Assembly (NCBI GenBank): GCA_947561395.2
Contig: OX387186.1
Coordinates: 48,131,220 to 48,195,219, forward strand
DNA from: Buxus sempervirens
Lineage: Eukaryota; Streptophyta; Magnoliopsida; Buxales; Buxaceae
Reading direction: 5' to 3'
DNA length: 64,000 nucleotides
Below are positions 49,701 to 59,500 of the stretch, piece by piece. Each line of letters begins with the position of its first letter. Positions within the stretch are counted from its first letter, which is position 1. A program made the translations under genes and the position numbers. The notes under the pieces are model-generated. The model was given only the letters and a program-made list of their open reading frames with translations, did not search any database and was not told where the DNA came from.

Positions 49701-50802
49701 AAGGTGGTGACGTGGAAGAACTTGGTGTTAAGGTCACCATGCTTGAGCCAATTAATTCTGGATTTCTGCTCCCAAAGAACCTCTTGTTGGTTTAGAACAT
49801 GGAAGTACTCCTTCCTGAGGCAACTTTCTCTGAGTTTCAGCCGGCTGTCATTAGAAGATTCAAGTAGATTCTGAAGTCTCTTTAGTTCAGAAAACAGAGA
49901 CTCAACACGGTTGTGAATATTCCCAATGTTAGTTTTATTCCATCTTATGAGCTTCCTGCTGAGGTTCTCATGCTTGTCGAATAAGGACTGTTTGTTGCAG
50001 TTTGGATCACCCAGATTCCATTCCCGAGCAATTATATCTTGACAATCAGCCTCCTCCAACCAAAGAAACTCAAATCGAAAAGGCTTTTTCTTATTCAGCT
50101 TAGGGGGTTTCAGTTGAATTATGGAGGGACTGTGGTCAGAACCGAGAATCGGTTCTTGAGAAACTGAGGTGTTGGGATACTTCAGCAGCCAGTCAGAATT
50201 ACAAAAAGCACGATCTAATCTTTCCTTTATGCGCCCCCCTCCTTCTCTTCCGTTGTCCCAAGTGAACTTAGGCCTTTTTCAAAGAGTTCCATTAAGTTGC
50301 AGTCTTCAATTAATTGCCTTAATAGGTTGGCTTGACCACTTTTGAATTTTTTCCCTCCCTGCTTATCATTTGGATGCAAAACAACATTGAAATCGCCAAG
50401 TAAGAGCCACGGCTTGCTTTGAGTACAGGCTATTCCTCTTATCACTTCCCACTGTTGACTTTGCAAGGTATAAACATGACTAGCGTGAATAAAAGTAATG
50501 GCCGTCTCCCTAGCAGAGTTCCGATTAGCAACAAGATGGATAACCCACGAATCTTGAAATAAAACATCAACAGTAATTGCATTGTCCCATAAAATCCAAA
50601 AACCGCCCGAGAGACCCCTGGCGGCAAAACACAGTCTGTTGGGGAACCCAAATTTCCTGGACTTTTTGAGGGAGCTTTCATCCGAGGCCATAGTTTCCGA
50701 TAGCAGGATCAGATTGGGCTTGTGATTTCTAGAGAGAAATCTCAGGTACTGCTTTGTCGAGGGCTGCCCAATCCCTCGACAATTCCACACCAAGATATTC
50801 AT
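46703..50802 (-). pseudogene. LINE ORF2: endonuclease, reverse transcriptase, RNase H (one frameshift)
   Basis: Starts MNILVWNCRGIG at 50,802, overlapping the ORF1 stop as ATGA, which suggests stop-restart translation. The APE-type endonuclease fills the first 180 residues (LLGDFNVV block). Near 50,270 the frame changes: the first frame runs on to 50,227, while the GRIKERLDRAF...SDHSP end of the endonuclease lies in the frame that continues as RT. The long frame (to 46,703) has the RT core (KVDLSKAYDRLKWEF, FADDLLIFGK), a zf-RVT segment (CVFCGNGPESSYHLFVECPF) and a C-terminal RNase H (NVDGAARG, EAHGVLEGLRLA, ESDSAQIV), as in many plant L1 elements. Apart from the single shift it is intact, so it is young. 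Confidence 0.93.
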
Positions 50803-52400
50803 GGGGGGTGGGGGGGATCAAACTGTAAGGAGTGATCGACTTCCACACAGTCCCACTGCCTTGTAAGAGCACGAGCTTTTTTGATCACCGTCACTAGCTC
50901 TTCTTCTGTAGTCTCTGTCCTTTTTCTTTTGGTATCAGCCTCCCTCCCATTTACTGTCAAGTTTTGGTTGCTACTGCTGCTGCTTGCTTCCAACATAACC
51001 CGATCACCTCTGTTTCTGAGCCTGTGTTTCCTTGGGGGGGTAAAGCGGCAAGAAATAGATTGACCAGAGGGAAACAGTTTTTCCGAAATGAGACTTAGAG
51101 TAAGGTGCGGAGAGGGCTTCCTGGATTTGTGTCTAGAGATTGGGTTACGTTGGGCTCCAAAAGCAAATAAATTGATGGGGGACGGATGAGCCAAAGGTAA
51201 GGAAGGATCATGGGCTTGGCTGGGGCCAGACGGCTTAATAAGGAAATCCGGAGGGGAATAGTTCTGTTTAATATGGGCCCACCAGTTCTCACACAAGGAA
51301 GGGTTGGATTGGTGGGTTGGACCCGGGTTACCACCCAGACTTGGCTTACAAGATGATGGATCGTTTGGGTAAACTTCCCACCAAACCTGACCATCGGTAG
51401 GATCCGAAACCGCCTGGGGCACGACCTCCAAAGGACGTAAGGACGTCAGAACAGCAGGGGGGCTCATGGCAGGGAAAATAGACCTCGATCCATCCCCCGT
51501 CCGTTGGGTTGAGTCCATACCGAGCTGAGACTGTTGGGTTAACTCGGTTTGCTGAGTCGGGCTTGGGGGCTTGGCAAGACCTTTCACCAGAGGGTTTCGT
51601 CTCCGCAGAGGAGACGCGAAGATAGCGGAGCTATATTGCCTGTGGCACTCAAGCTCACCTTCGTCCCCATTCTCAGAGAAGAAGGGATTAGAACAATCAA
51701 CTATAGCATGATCTATCAGACCACACGAGAAGCAAACTGAAGGGAGATTTTCATATTTAAATTCCAGCCAGACCTTGTGCTCCTCATCTTCTTCGAAATA
51801 CATCCCGGCCGGGATGGGCCTATTGACAGGAAGGGAGATACGCACTGCAGGGATGCTGTTGATGTTCGTATTCTGTGCTTCAACCTCCCACACTCGACCA
51901 CAATCGGACACCATTTGTTCAATGATTTTGGGATCTCTGTAGCGCAGCGGCATATTGTGGATCTGCATCCAAACAGTGATGGTCTCCGGACTTGAGTGAG
52001 CAGCCTCAGAATCTTTTGATATCTCCACAAAGCGCATCAATTGACCATTAATGGTCCAAGGTTGAGCCTCAACGATTGCAGCTCTGTCTTGACTATTTTT
52101 AAAACCAAGCAGAAAACGGGTTTCTGCAATCTGGGTAATGGATGTAGTGATCACCGGTTTCCAGACCCTACTAGTGAAATTTCGGATGGTGTTTATGTGG
52201 ATTTGAGTGCTAGGAATGACGCAAACGAGAAGGGAACCCCACTTCTCGTCTATCCTGGCCTTATCTTCCGGGGAGGGTCGGTAGGAGGTCTTGGGTCTTG
52301 GGGGGATGAGGAGATGTTTCATCCGATTAGTCAAGGCGTCCATTGAGATAGCGAGGACAAGGGGAAACGAACCAACAAATGAAGGGGACGAAGAGGACAA
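50799..52400 (-). CDS. LINE ORF1: DUF4283 nucleic-acid binding protein
   Basis: 533 codons, uninterrupted. A DUF4283-type domain covers about residues 50-200 (WKPVITTSITQIAETRFLLG, TVWMQIHNMPLRYRD), followed by a CCHC zinc knuckle CFSCGLIDHAIVDC and a long Pro/Ser-rich tail with a basic cluster near the end (TKRKRTETTEEELV). This is the gag-like ORF1 of plant L1 elements, which binds the element RNA. A second in-frame ATG (MDALTNRMKH) lies 19 codons downstream and could be the real start. ORF2 follows with a 4-base ATGA overlap. Confidence 0.9.
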   Translation of the reverse strand: MSSSSPSFVGSFPLVLAISMDALTNRMKHLLIPPRPKTSYRPSPEDKARIDEKWGSLLVCVIPSTQIHINTIRNFTSRVWKPVITTSITQIAETRFLLGFKNSQDRAAIVEAQPWTINGQLMRFVEISKDSEAAHSSPETITVWMQIHNMPLRYRDPKIIEQMVSDCGRVWEVEAQNTNINSIPAVRISLPVNRPIPAGMYFEEDEEHKVWLEFKYENLPSVCFSCGLIDHAIVDCSNPFFSENGDEGELECHRQYSSAIFASPLRRRNPLVKGLAKPPSPTQQTELTQQSQLGMDSTQRTGDGSRSIFPAMSPPAVLTSLRPLEVVPQAVSDPTDGQVWWEVYPNDPSSCKPSLGGNPGPTHQSNPSLCENWWAHIKQNYSPPDFLIKPSGPSQAHDPSLPLAHPSPINLFAFGAQRNPISRHKSRKPSPHLTLSLISEKLFPSGQSISCRFTPPRKHRLRNRGDRVMLEASSSSSNQNLTVNGREADTKRKRTETTEEELVTVIKKARALTRQWDCVEVDHSLQFDPPHPP

Positions 52401-52739
52401 GAACCAAAAAAACAGGAATAAAAAAGGAGAGAGGGGCAGGTTGGGCTAGGAAGGACCCCACAAACCGCAAGGACGAAGCCAGGGAAACCCAAGCAGACTC
52501 AGCAGCAACACTCCAAAACTCGCAGTAGGGAGAGAGGCCGAATGAGCTCAGCCAACCATGGTCACCGGAAGCAACGAGTCAAAAACGGAAAGAAGCGCAC
52601 AACCAAAACCAAAACTTTAAAGCGAGATCATCAACCTTACGAAGAGTTTGAAGTATGTGTTTTGTTTGGATGTGTAAGCCCCATTTTTTAAATAAAAATA
52701 AATAAATAAATAAAAATAAAAATTAGAAACTCCTCTAAT

Positions 52740-53070
52740 TAGAAACACTAGGTTCAATGAAGATATCTGTTTTGTTGACTGCGTTGAATGAAAGATACGT
52801 TTTTTGTCTGCGATCTACGTTTTTTTCATTAAAAGAACAAATCCACTTTTATATTGTCCGGGGTTCAATGAATGTACGCTTCGTTTGGTAATCAATACAA
52901 TTTTATATTGTACGGAGTTCAATGACTGTACGCTTTGTTTTGCAATCAATGTATTTTTATATTGTCCGGGTTCAATGATGGAACGTTTTATTTCCGCTTT
53001 TTTTTTCGTTTTTAAATTCCCCGAGTTAGGGACAACCGAAGAAGGTTCAATGAAAAAAACATTTTGTTTC
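52740..53070. repeat. Imperfect tandem repeat of about 60-65 bp
   Basis: Repeats of TTTTATATTGTCCGGGGTTC, AATGAATGTACGCTTCGTTTG and GCAATCAATACA words; three clear copies (52,850-53,000) and more diverged ones on each side. Confidence 0.75.
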
Positions 53071-53099
53071 CGCCTTTAATAGACCTCTCATATCGTCCA

Positions 53100-53490
53100 A
53101 CAACAGAGGAGACAAACAAAGAGGTGGAAAAGAAAGCACAGATTGGAATATTGATCGATAGCAAAGTTAGTTAAGCAGTCTGCAACACGATTACCCTCCC
53201 AAAAAGGTATGAGAAAATTGGACACTATCAAATGAGGCACACAAGTCTTGAATCTGAAAAACAATACCCAAAATATGCCAAGGAATAGAGAGGATTGCTT
53301 CGGTAGAATTTGAAGAGATTTGGGGTCACCTTCAAAGATAATATGAGTAGCCTACAGATCTTTAGCCAAAAGTAAACTTCCAAGAGCAGCTTGAGCCTCC
53401 ACCATGAGAGCTGAATCTTATACGCAAACTGAACCAAAACCTCCAATAAAAAGGCCATCCGAATTACGAACAACTCCTCCAATGGCAGCC
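53100..53490 (-). pseudogene. RNase H domain remnant (old LINE fragment)
   Basis: On the minus strand, AAIGGVVRNSDGLFIGGFGS, EAQAALGSLLLAKDL and HIIFEGDPKSLQILP follow the plant RVT_3 RNase H pattern, ending near NRVADCLTNFA. There are in-frame stops (near 53,418 and 53,354), no RT upstream and no start, so it is a fragment, probably the 3' end of an older LINE unrelated to the one at 46.7-52.6 kb. Confidence 0.75.
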
Positions 53491-53671
53491 TTATATTGGG
53501 TTCTTCGTACTGGTGGGTGTTTGGGTTCGGAGGAAAGAAAGAAATAACAAAATTAAAGACAAGGCTTGGACTGGGCCTATGCGAGAGTTGGGTTAGCGTG
53601 TAGACTTCTGGCTTAAAACTAAATGAACCTATCTCTTACCAACTCACCAGGCCCTTCGATCCAACGTGTCA

Positions 53672-55090
53672 TCATCCCATCACGAACTCTTCGATCAATC
53701 GTCCCAAAGCATTGAACGAAGATCCACCCTCCTTCAAAGCGCTCCTGCTCATCTCCCCCATCTCCTTGACCTTCCTCCTCACCTCACTCTCACTCTCCAT
53801 CAACCTCCTCACTCCCCTCTCCACCTCCTCCCCCTTCACCAAATCACCACCGTCAGTCCTGTAATCCAAGCGCATCTCCACCGCCAACCCCAACTCCTTC
53901 ACCATCACAAATGCATTCAACTGCTGCTCTGCGTAAAGCGGCCATGTCAGGATTGGCACACCGTACCACAAGCTCTCCAAGCTCGAGTTCCATCCGCAGT
54001 GAGATACGAAGCCTCCCGTCGCCGGATGCGCCAGGATCGCCACCTGTGGGACCCACCCACAAACCAAGCCCTTCCCCTCCGTCCTTTCCATGAATCCTTC
54101 GGGTAATACTTCTTTGAAATCAGTGTATTCGGTCGGCGTTTTTGAGTTAGACTCTTTCTTTGCCGGCTGACGCAGCGACCACACGAAACGGTGGCTGCTC
54201 CGTTCGAGCCCAAGTGCGATTTCTTTGACCTGGGCTGCATCAAAGCCCCCCATGCTTCCGAAACACAGCAGTACCACCGAAGACGGAGGTTGGTCGTCTA
54301 GCCATTTCATGATCTCGTCGTGACGGTCTTGGTTCGACCCGTGGTGGGGCTGAGAATTGAGGTCAAGTAAAGGTCCAACAGAATAGACCGGAGGTTTCTC
54401 ACAGTCGGCCATGGAATTAAGGGCGTGTGGCTCCAGCTCGGCGAACGTGTTGATGATACTGCCCTTCACTTCCTTGAACCTTCGACCCATATTTACGAAC
54501 GTCTCGTATATAGCATCCCTCTTCAACACGACCGACGGCATGACGAGTGGGGGAACTGGGTTCTTTAAGGACGGGATCATGAGCTCCGTGTCGGCGTCTT
54601 TTATGTCGGTAGTGATCTGCTTATCAAGAATTGGGAGATGGAGGGTGAGGCCGAGCATCATTGCAGCAGAGGTGAAAAAGAGGTAGGTAGAGATACCCAG
54701 TTCGTTTGCGACGTCCATCATGGTGACACAGAACATGTCGACGACCAGCCCGGCGAGGCGAGAGGAGGTGGATGACATGAGGTGGGTGATGGCGTCTTTG
54801 ACGTGGGGCTTGTGACTTTCGATGAAATTGACCATGGATGTGAAGGTAAAAGGAGATTTCTCATCTGATTGAGATGGGGGTTGGGGGAGATCGATGAATC
54901 GGACACTGGCTAGAGAGGTGGAGAGGGATTTGATGTAGGGATCGACGGAAGGAAAAAAGGGAGCTCTCACAACGAGAACGGTGATTGAGAAGCGATGATC
55001 TCGCTGGATAAGGTGTTTAGCGAATTCAATGGTTGAGACAAGGTGGGTAATTCCCGGAGACGGGACGAACACCAGCTGTACTTTCTCCAT
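53672..55090 (-). CDS. UDP-glycosyltransferase, UGT71 type (group E)
   Basis: A 472-aa, single-exon family 1 glycosyltransferase that moves a sugar from UDP-sugar to small acceptors such as flavonoids, phenolics or hormones in the cytosol. The start MEKVQLVFVPSPGITHL puts the likely catalytic His at residue 16 and the assisting Asp at 118 (VVDMFC). The PSPG box covers residues 346-389 (WVPQVAILAHPATGGF ... WPLYAEQ); the final Gln favours UDP-glucose. Blocks such as STIEFAKHL and TFAELEPHALNS are typical of UGT71 enzymes. Length and motifs are complete, so the coding region looks intact. The frame is open 37 codons further upstream, but that part lies mostly inside the Helitron; MEKVQ is the family's normal start. 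The Helitron end is 22 bp before the ATG, so the original promoter is displaced. Acceptor cannot be predicted. Confidence 0.93.
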   Translation of the reverse strand: MEKVQLVFVPSPGITHLVSTIEFAKHLIQRDHRFSITVLVVRAPFFPSVDPYIKSLSTSLASVRFIDLPQPPSQSDEKSPFTFTSMVNFIESHKPHVKDAITHLMSSTSSRLAGLVVDMFCVTMMDVANELGISTYLFFTSAAMMLGLTLHLPILDKQITTDIKDADTELMIPSLKNPVPPLVMPSVVLKRDAIYETFVNMGRRFKEVKGSIINTFAELEPHALNSMADCEKPPVYSVGPLLDLNSQPHHGSNQDRHDEIMKWLDDQPPSSVVLLCFGSMGGFDAAQVKEIALGLERSSHRFVWSLRQPAKKESNSKTPTEYTDFKEVLPEGFMERTEGKGLVCGWVPQVAILAHPATGGFVSHCGWNSSLESLWYGVPILTWPLYAEQQLNAFVMVKELGLAVEMRLDYRTDGGDLVKGEEVERGVRRLMESESEVRRKVKEMGEMSRSALKEGGSSFNALGRLIEEFVMG

Positions 55091-55124
55091 TTTCTTTGTT
55101 TCTACCTTTCTACTAGCATTGGGA

Positions 55125-55141
55125 CCCGTGCTACGCACGGG
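55125..55141 (-). promoter_or_regulatory. Helitron 3' terminal hairpin
   Basis: CCCGTGC, 3-base loop, GCACGGG. In Helitrons such a hairpin just before CTRR acts as the transposition end signal. It can also be read as part of the 5' UTR of the UGT gene. Confidence 0.88.
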
Positions 55142-56534
55142 AAATAAGTTTAATAAATTTTTATAAATATTATAAAATATAGGAAAAACAATTATTAACA
55201 TTGATATTTGTATAATTTTTTTTTACTTTGCACAAAAATAGATTTTTATAAGTTGTAAATATTTTGTGTACCAAATTTCTATATTTTTCAGCTATTAAAA
55301 TTAGTTAAAGATGTTTGAAAGAACATTAAAGAATATATGAATGAGGAAACATTCTTTAAACGTCAAGTGCTTAGTATTAAAATTTTGAAAGAAAATGGTT
55401 GCTAATTAGATGGTGGTGAACATGGGACCAATTAGTAATTATAGTTTAAATTAGTTGTTGAGCTATGAAAAATGTTTATGATAGTTTTGAAAAAATGTAA
55501 TAATCATTTTATGGTAAAATATAATTATAGTTTTTTATGGTAAAATATAAGTCAAAAAGCATCATTTGCTCTTTCCAAATTTATTGAAATTTTATGAGAG
55601 GCATAAGCTGTTGGAATGAAATAATCTATGTTTATCGGTGTAATATTTATGAGGTAATAAAGTTCAACTCAATATAATAATACATCAATATTATTACATT
55701 TTACATTGAACTTAATCACTAATCTATAAAACTCTACATCAATATAACACTACATCAATATTTGGATTGCCCCAACTACCCTTCCTAACAACAGCTATTA
55801 CTAACTTGTTGGGCAATCTTTTCATTTAACCTGCAATGCAAACTACTACTAACGCCATAATAACAATCATTTAATGAAAGGAACAACTCTATCTTAAAAT
55901 AAAATTAACACAGCCATTTACATAAAAAGGACTTTAAATGAAATTAAAATTAACACAATTACCTTAGAGGAAGAGTTGGATGGGGGTGACAATGGATGGA
56001 GTGAGGGGTGAAGAGCTCCGGAGGACCCCTTGCAAACGGCACATCTCGTAAGTGACGGGGTCTGAAGTTCGAAGTTCATTAGTCATGGGGTTCGGAGGAT
56101 CCCTTGCGATCAGCACATCTCGTAATCTTTGCCAACTAAATTGCATTACATTACAGTTGCCAATGTGATGGTTTAAAATAAGAAATTATTGATAGCATCA
56201 CAAACCACTGAGAGTTATTTGTTGGAGGAAGAAGCGAATGCTGATAGCAAGCATTCGTTTGTCGGGCAATTGAAGATAATTTTTTAAGAGTCGTGGCCGA
56301 GTGTAGCAGCGAAGTGTAAAAATTAAACACCTTAAAGAGGAAACAATGAAGAGTAAAAATTAAAATTATGTAATTATCATGCATTGAAAGGATGAGTGCA
56401 TGAAAGATGAACACACTAAGATGGGACATGAGGAAAGGTATTTTTTGTATTGTTCAACAAAAAAACAAAAACACCTTGTGTGTATTGTTAAACAAAAAAG
56501 AGGTTTGTATTGTTCAACAAAAAACAACAGCTTT
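55142..56534 (-). other. Helitron 3' non-coding segment
   Basis: AT-rich, no gene. Between 55,985 and 56,130 a short diverged direct repeat (GATCCTCCGAACCCC / GGTCCTCCGGAGC with CGAGATGTGC) was noted. The A/T-rich part at 55,140-55,200 includes TATAAAAA on the minus strand about 70 bp before the UGT ATG. Confidence 0.6.
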
Positions 56535-59500
56535 CTAGTTAGAATCTGTTGAATTTGATCTTCGTTTACGTGTTGGGCTACTGGTAGTCTCTTTTGAAAG
56601 ATAGTGTTCCTGAAAAATGGTGAAAAAAATAAAGCAAGTATTAGTTTAGTTGTAGGTACTTGTATACTTAAAGTTATGGACAAAATTTGTTGACAAAGTT
56701 TGCTCTATAGTTTGAGAAATACAGTGAGTTATAAAAACAGTTTATGTTGAAAGTTTATTGTGGATTGATAGAAAAATTAAAGTAAGAAAAATACCATGGA
56801 CATAGTTTCTTGTGCATGAGTTGGTGAATTCCATCTTCGCTTCTTTGCTGAGCTACTTGAAGTTTCAGCTACAAAATTTGGATCCTGCAAAATGAATTTA
56901 ATATCAAGGTAATATTAGTTTCATTATGGAGGTGGAATGTATTTCTGTTGAGGTTGTATAGTTTGTAATGTCGAAAACAAATGGTGAAGAAAGTGAGTAA
57001 TTTACATGTTATGACAAATTTAAAGAAGGGAAAAGAAAAATAAAGAGTGAGTATGCATAGAATGATTTTTGCTGAATTTCATGCGTTTTTCTTAAGTTCG
57101 TCAAAGATTTGTTGTATAATTTAGTAAACTGTCATGCGTGTATATGTAGTTTTCTAATAATTGTAGATACATTAGAAAGCTTGAGATCATCTTATGACTA
57201 ATAACATGATATTAAACATATTTTCATTGTGAAGTTCTGCAAAGACGATATTGAAACAATATAAACTTAATATGCACCAAAGATCACTCGAAGGGAATCT
57301 AATTTGAATAAAAAAAAACCTAAATTGTCAATGGAATATAAAATATGAGATTCATATTAAAGTTTGAACATTCTTCATGCAAGGGAAATGCAAAGTTGAT
57401 GTTAAAGATGTTTATACCTAATACTGGCATTGGGTGCAAGTATTAATATGAGGGGTTAATATAAAATGAGACCATCGATATATGAGTTGTGAAAATGTGA
57501 AACCACATAGAACATTTTATTTGAAACAAAATGTTGTATTTTACTTATATCAAATGGTAAGAAATTACTTGTGTGCGATCAAATGTATAAAACTAATATA
57601 AATAGTAAGAAACTAAAAAATTGTAGAAACTAATTATTTGTAGATAAGTACCTGTTCTTCCTGTTGTGCCTTAACATTTTGTTTTGTAAGACTTGGAAGC
57701 ATTTGATGCTGCACGATTAATTGTGAATGGGTAGGGGAAATTGTTAGTTTGAAATTTTGATTAGAATTGATTAAATAAGCGTTTTATGTTGGATGATGAA
57801 GTGGTTTGAATAAATGCAGAAAAGATCACTATAAGGCAAATTTGAACAAAAAAACATGAATTGTCAATGGAAAATAACATTAAGGTAAATGATGTAAGAA
57901 CAAAGAATAATTTGAAAGCAAATTTTGTATTTTACTTATATCACCTATTTTATAGCATTAACATAAACAACATCACAATTTGATGTAATGTTCACAATTA
58001 GTGTACCTCTTTTTGATGCTAACAATATGATATACATTGAAATGAGGCAATTGATTAGAAAATACATAAAATAGTATATCGAACTGACATTTATTTAAAT
58101 TTTTTTTTTACATTGTGATGCAAACAATAAATCTAAAAGTTGATGTGAAAGATCTATATGAGGAATATTGACATTGACTGGAAATGAAATGTTGTAAGAT
58201 AAGAATGAGAAATTATGTGTGATTGAACGTATAAAATTAGTAAAAATGATAAGAAATTTAAAAATAGTACAAACTAATTATGTGTGTAGATAGGTACCTG
58301 TTCTTCCTCTTGTGCTCCAGCATTTTCTTCTGTAAGAGTTGGAAGCATTTGACGCTGGATGATTAATTGTCAGGGGGTAAGACAAATTGTTAGTTTGAAA
58401 GTTTGATTTGAATTAATTATATAAGCATTTGATGTTGCATGATTAAGTCGTTTGAATAAATGCACAAAGGAGAGTGGGATGCTTTAATGCAAGGAAATCA
58501 TACCATTGGAAATTTTTGATAACTTTCAATTTGTTGAAGAAGTTCCAAACTTTCGTAAGACCAATTAGGATCTAGAATTGCACATACTGGAAATGAAGGT
58601 CTTCTGATTGATGAAGTAGGAAAACTTGAAGATGCAATAATGAAAATGTATGGCTTCCACAACCTTGTTGTCATGTATCGATCCAGTAGTTCAATGCCAT
58701 TGTCCTGTAGAGGTCATATTTATTATACTATTTAAATTAGTTTTATAATTATTGTTTGTTTACAATAAGATTTGGATTTACCTTTGATGACAGTTCTTTA
58801 GCATTTTCAGCAGTGCATCCGATCAGGTATTCAGCTTCTTTATCAAACAAAGTGAGTACTGCTTCTTGGAGAGAATCTTGAACAGTTGCATGAACAATGC
58901 ATCTGAAATAACACTTGTTATAAATATAATGAAAGTTATATTGTCATGTAAATGATATAGTATGTTATGTTTATTTTACCTCAGGACTACATTTGCATTT
59001 TCTTTTTTGCATGGGTAACAAAGATACCTCCCATTTGAGAATTGAACTTTCTTGTTACATTGTGAGCAGGCATCATACCACAATGGTCGGCTTGTGTCTA
59101 TTTGTGTGACATGAGCCAGCATGCGATAGTAGTATATCTGTAAATAGGATATCATTGGTTTGTGAAAATGTTCCTATGCATATAGTATTATATAAAAAAG
59201 AGATTAATACCTCAGACGATTGGGAGAGTAAGTGCATTTGCAAATGCATTGTGGAGATCCTCTTTGATTTTGAGAACATCGTCATCCACTGTAATGAAGG
59301 TCTTGTATTTTGAATCCAATGTATAAAAAATTTGACTGTTTCATTAGTGGAAGACCTGAAATCTTATAGGTTAGTGATGTGTTGTTTTATAAACAATGTT
59401 TAAATGAGAATTGCATATTATGGAGTTTGTGGAATTACCATGATTTCAGCTCATTCGCTTCATATGTAGTTGGATCAATGATGAACTTTGAATGTACTGT

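Larger units (their letters stand above)
46668..52632 (-). mobile_element. Full-length plant L1-type LINE, 5.97 kb
   Basis: Flanked by a 17-bp target duplication, AACCTTACGAAGAGTTT (46,651-46,667 and 52,633-52,649). A poly-A tail appears as a T run directly after the left duplication, which is the 3' end of this minus-strand element. It has a 230-bp 5' UTR, ORF1 (DUF4283-type with zinc knuckle), ORF2 (endonuclease, RT, RNase H) and a short 3' UTR. The exact duplication and complete length mean a fairly recent insertion. One frameshift in ORF2 was found, so it is not autonomous as it stands. Confidence 0.95.

Noticed and set aside
46806-52346. Plus-strand frames up to 240 codons
   Set aside because: Antisense shadows of the LINE ORFs.
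53853-54906. Several frames of 60-146 codons on both strands
   Set aside because: Shadows of the UGT coding region.
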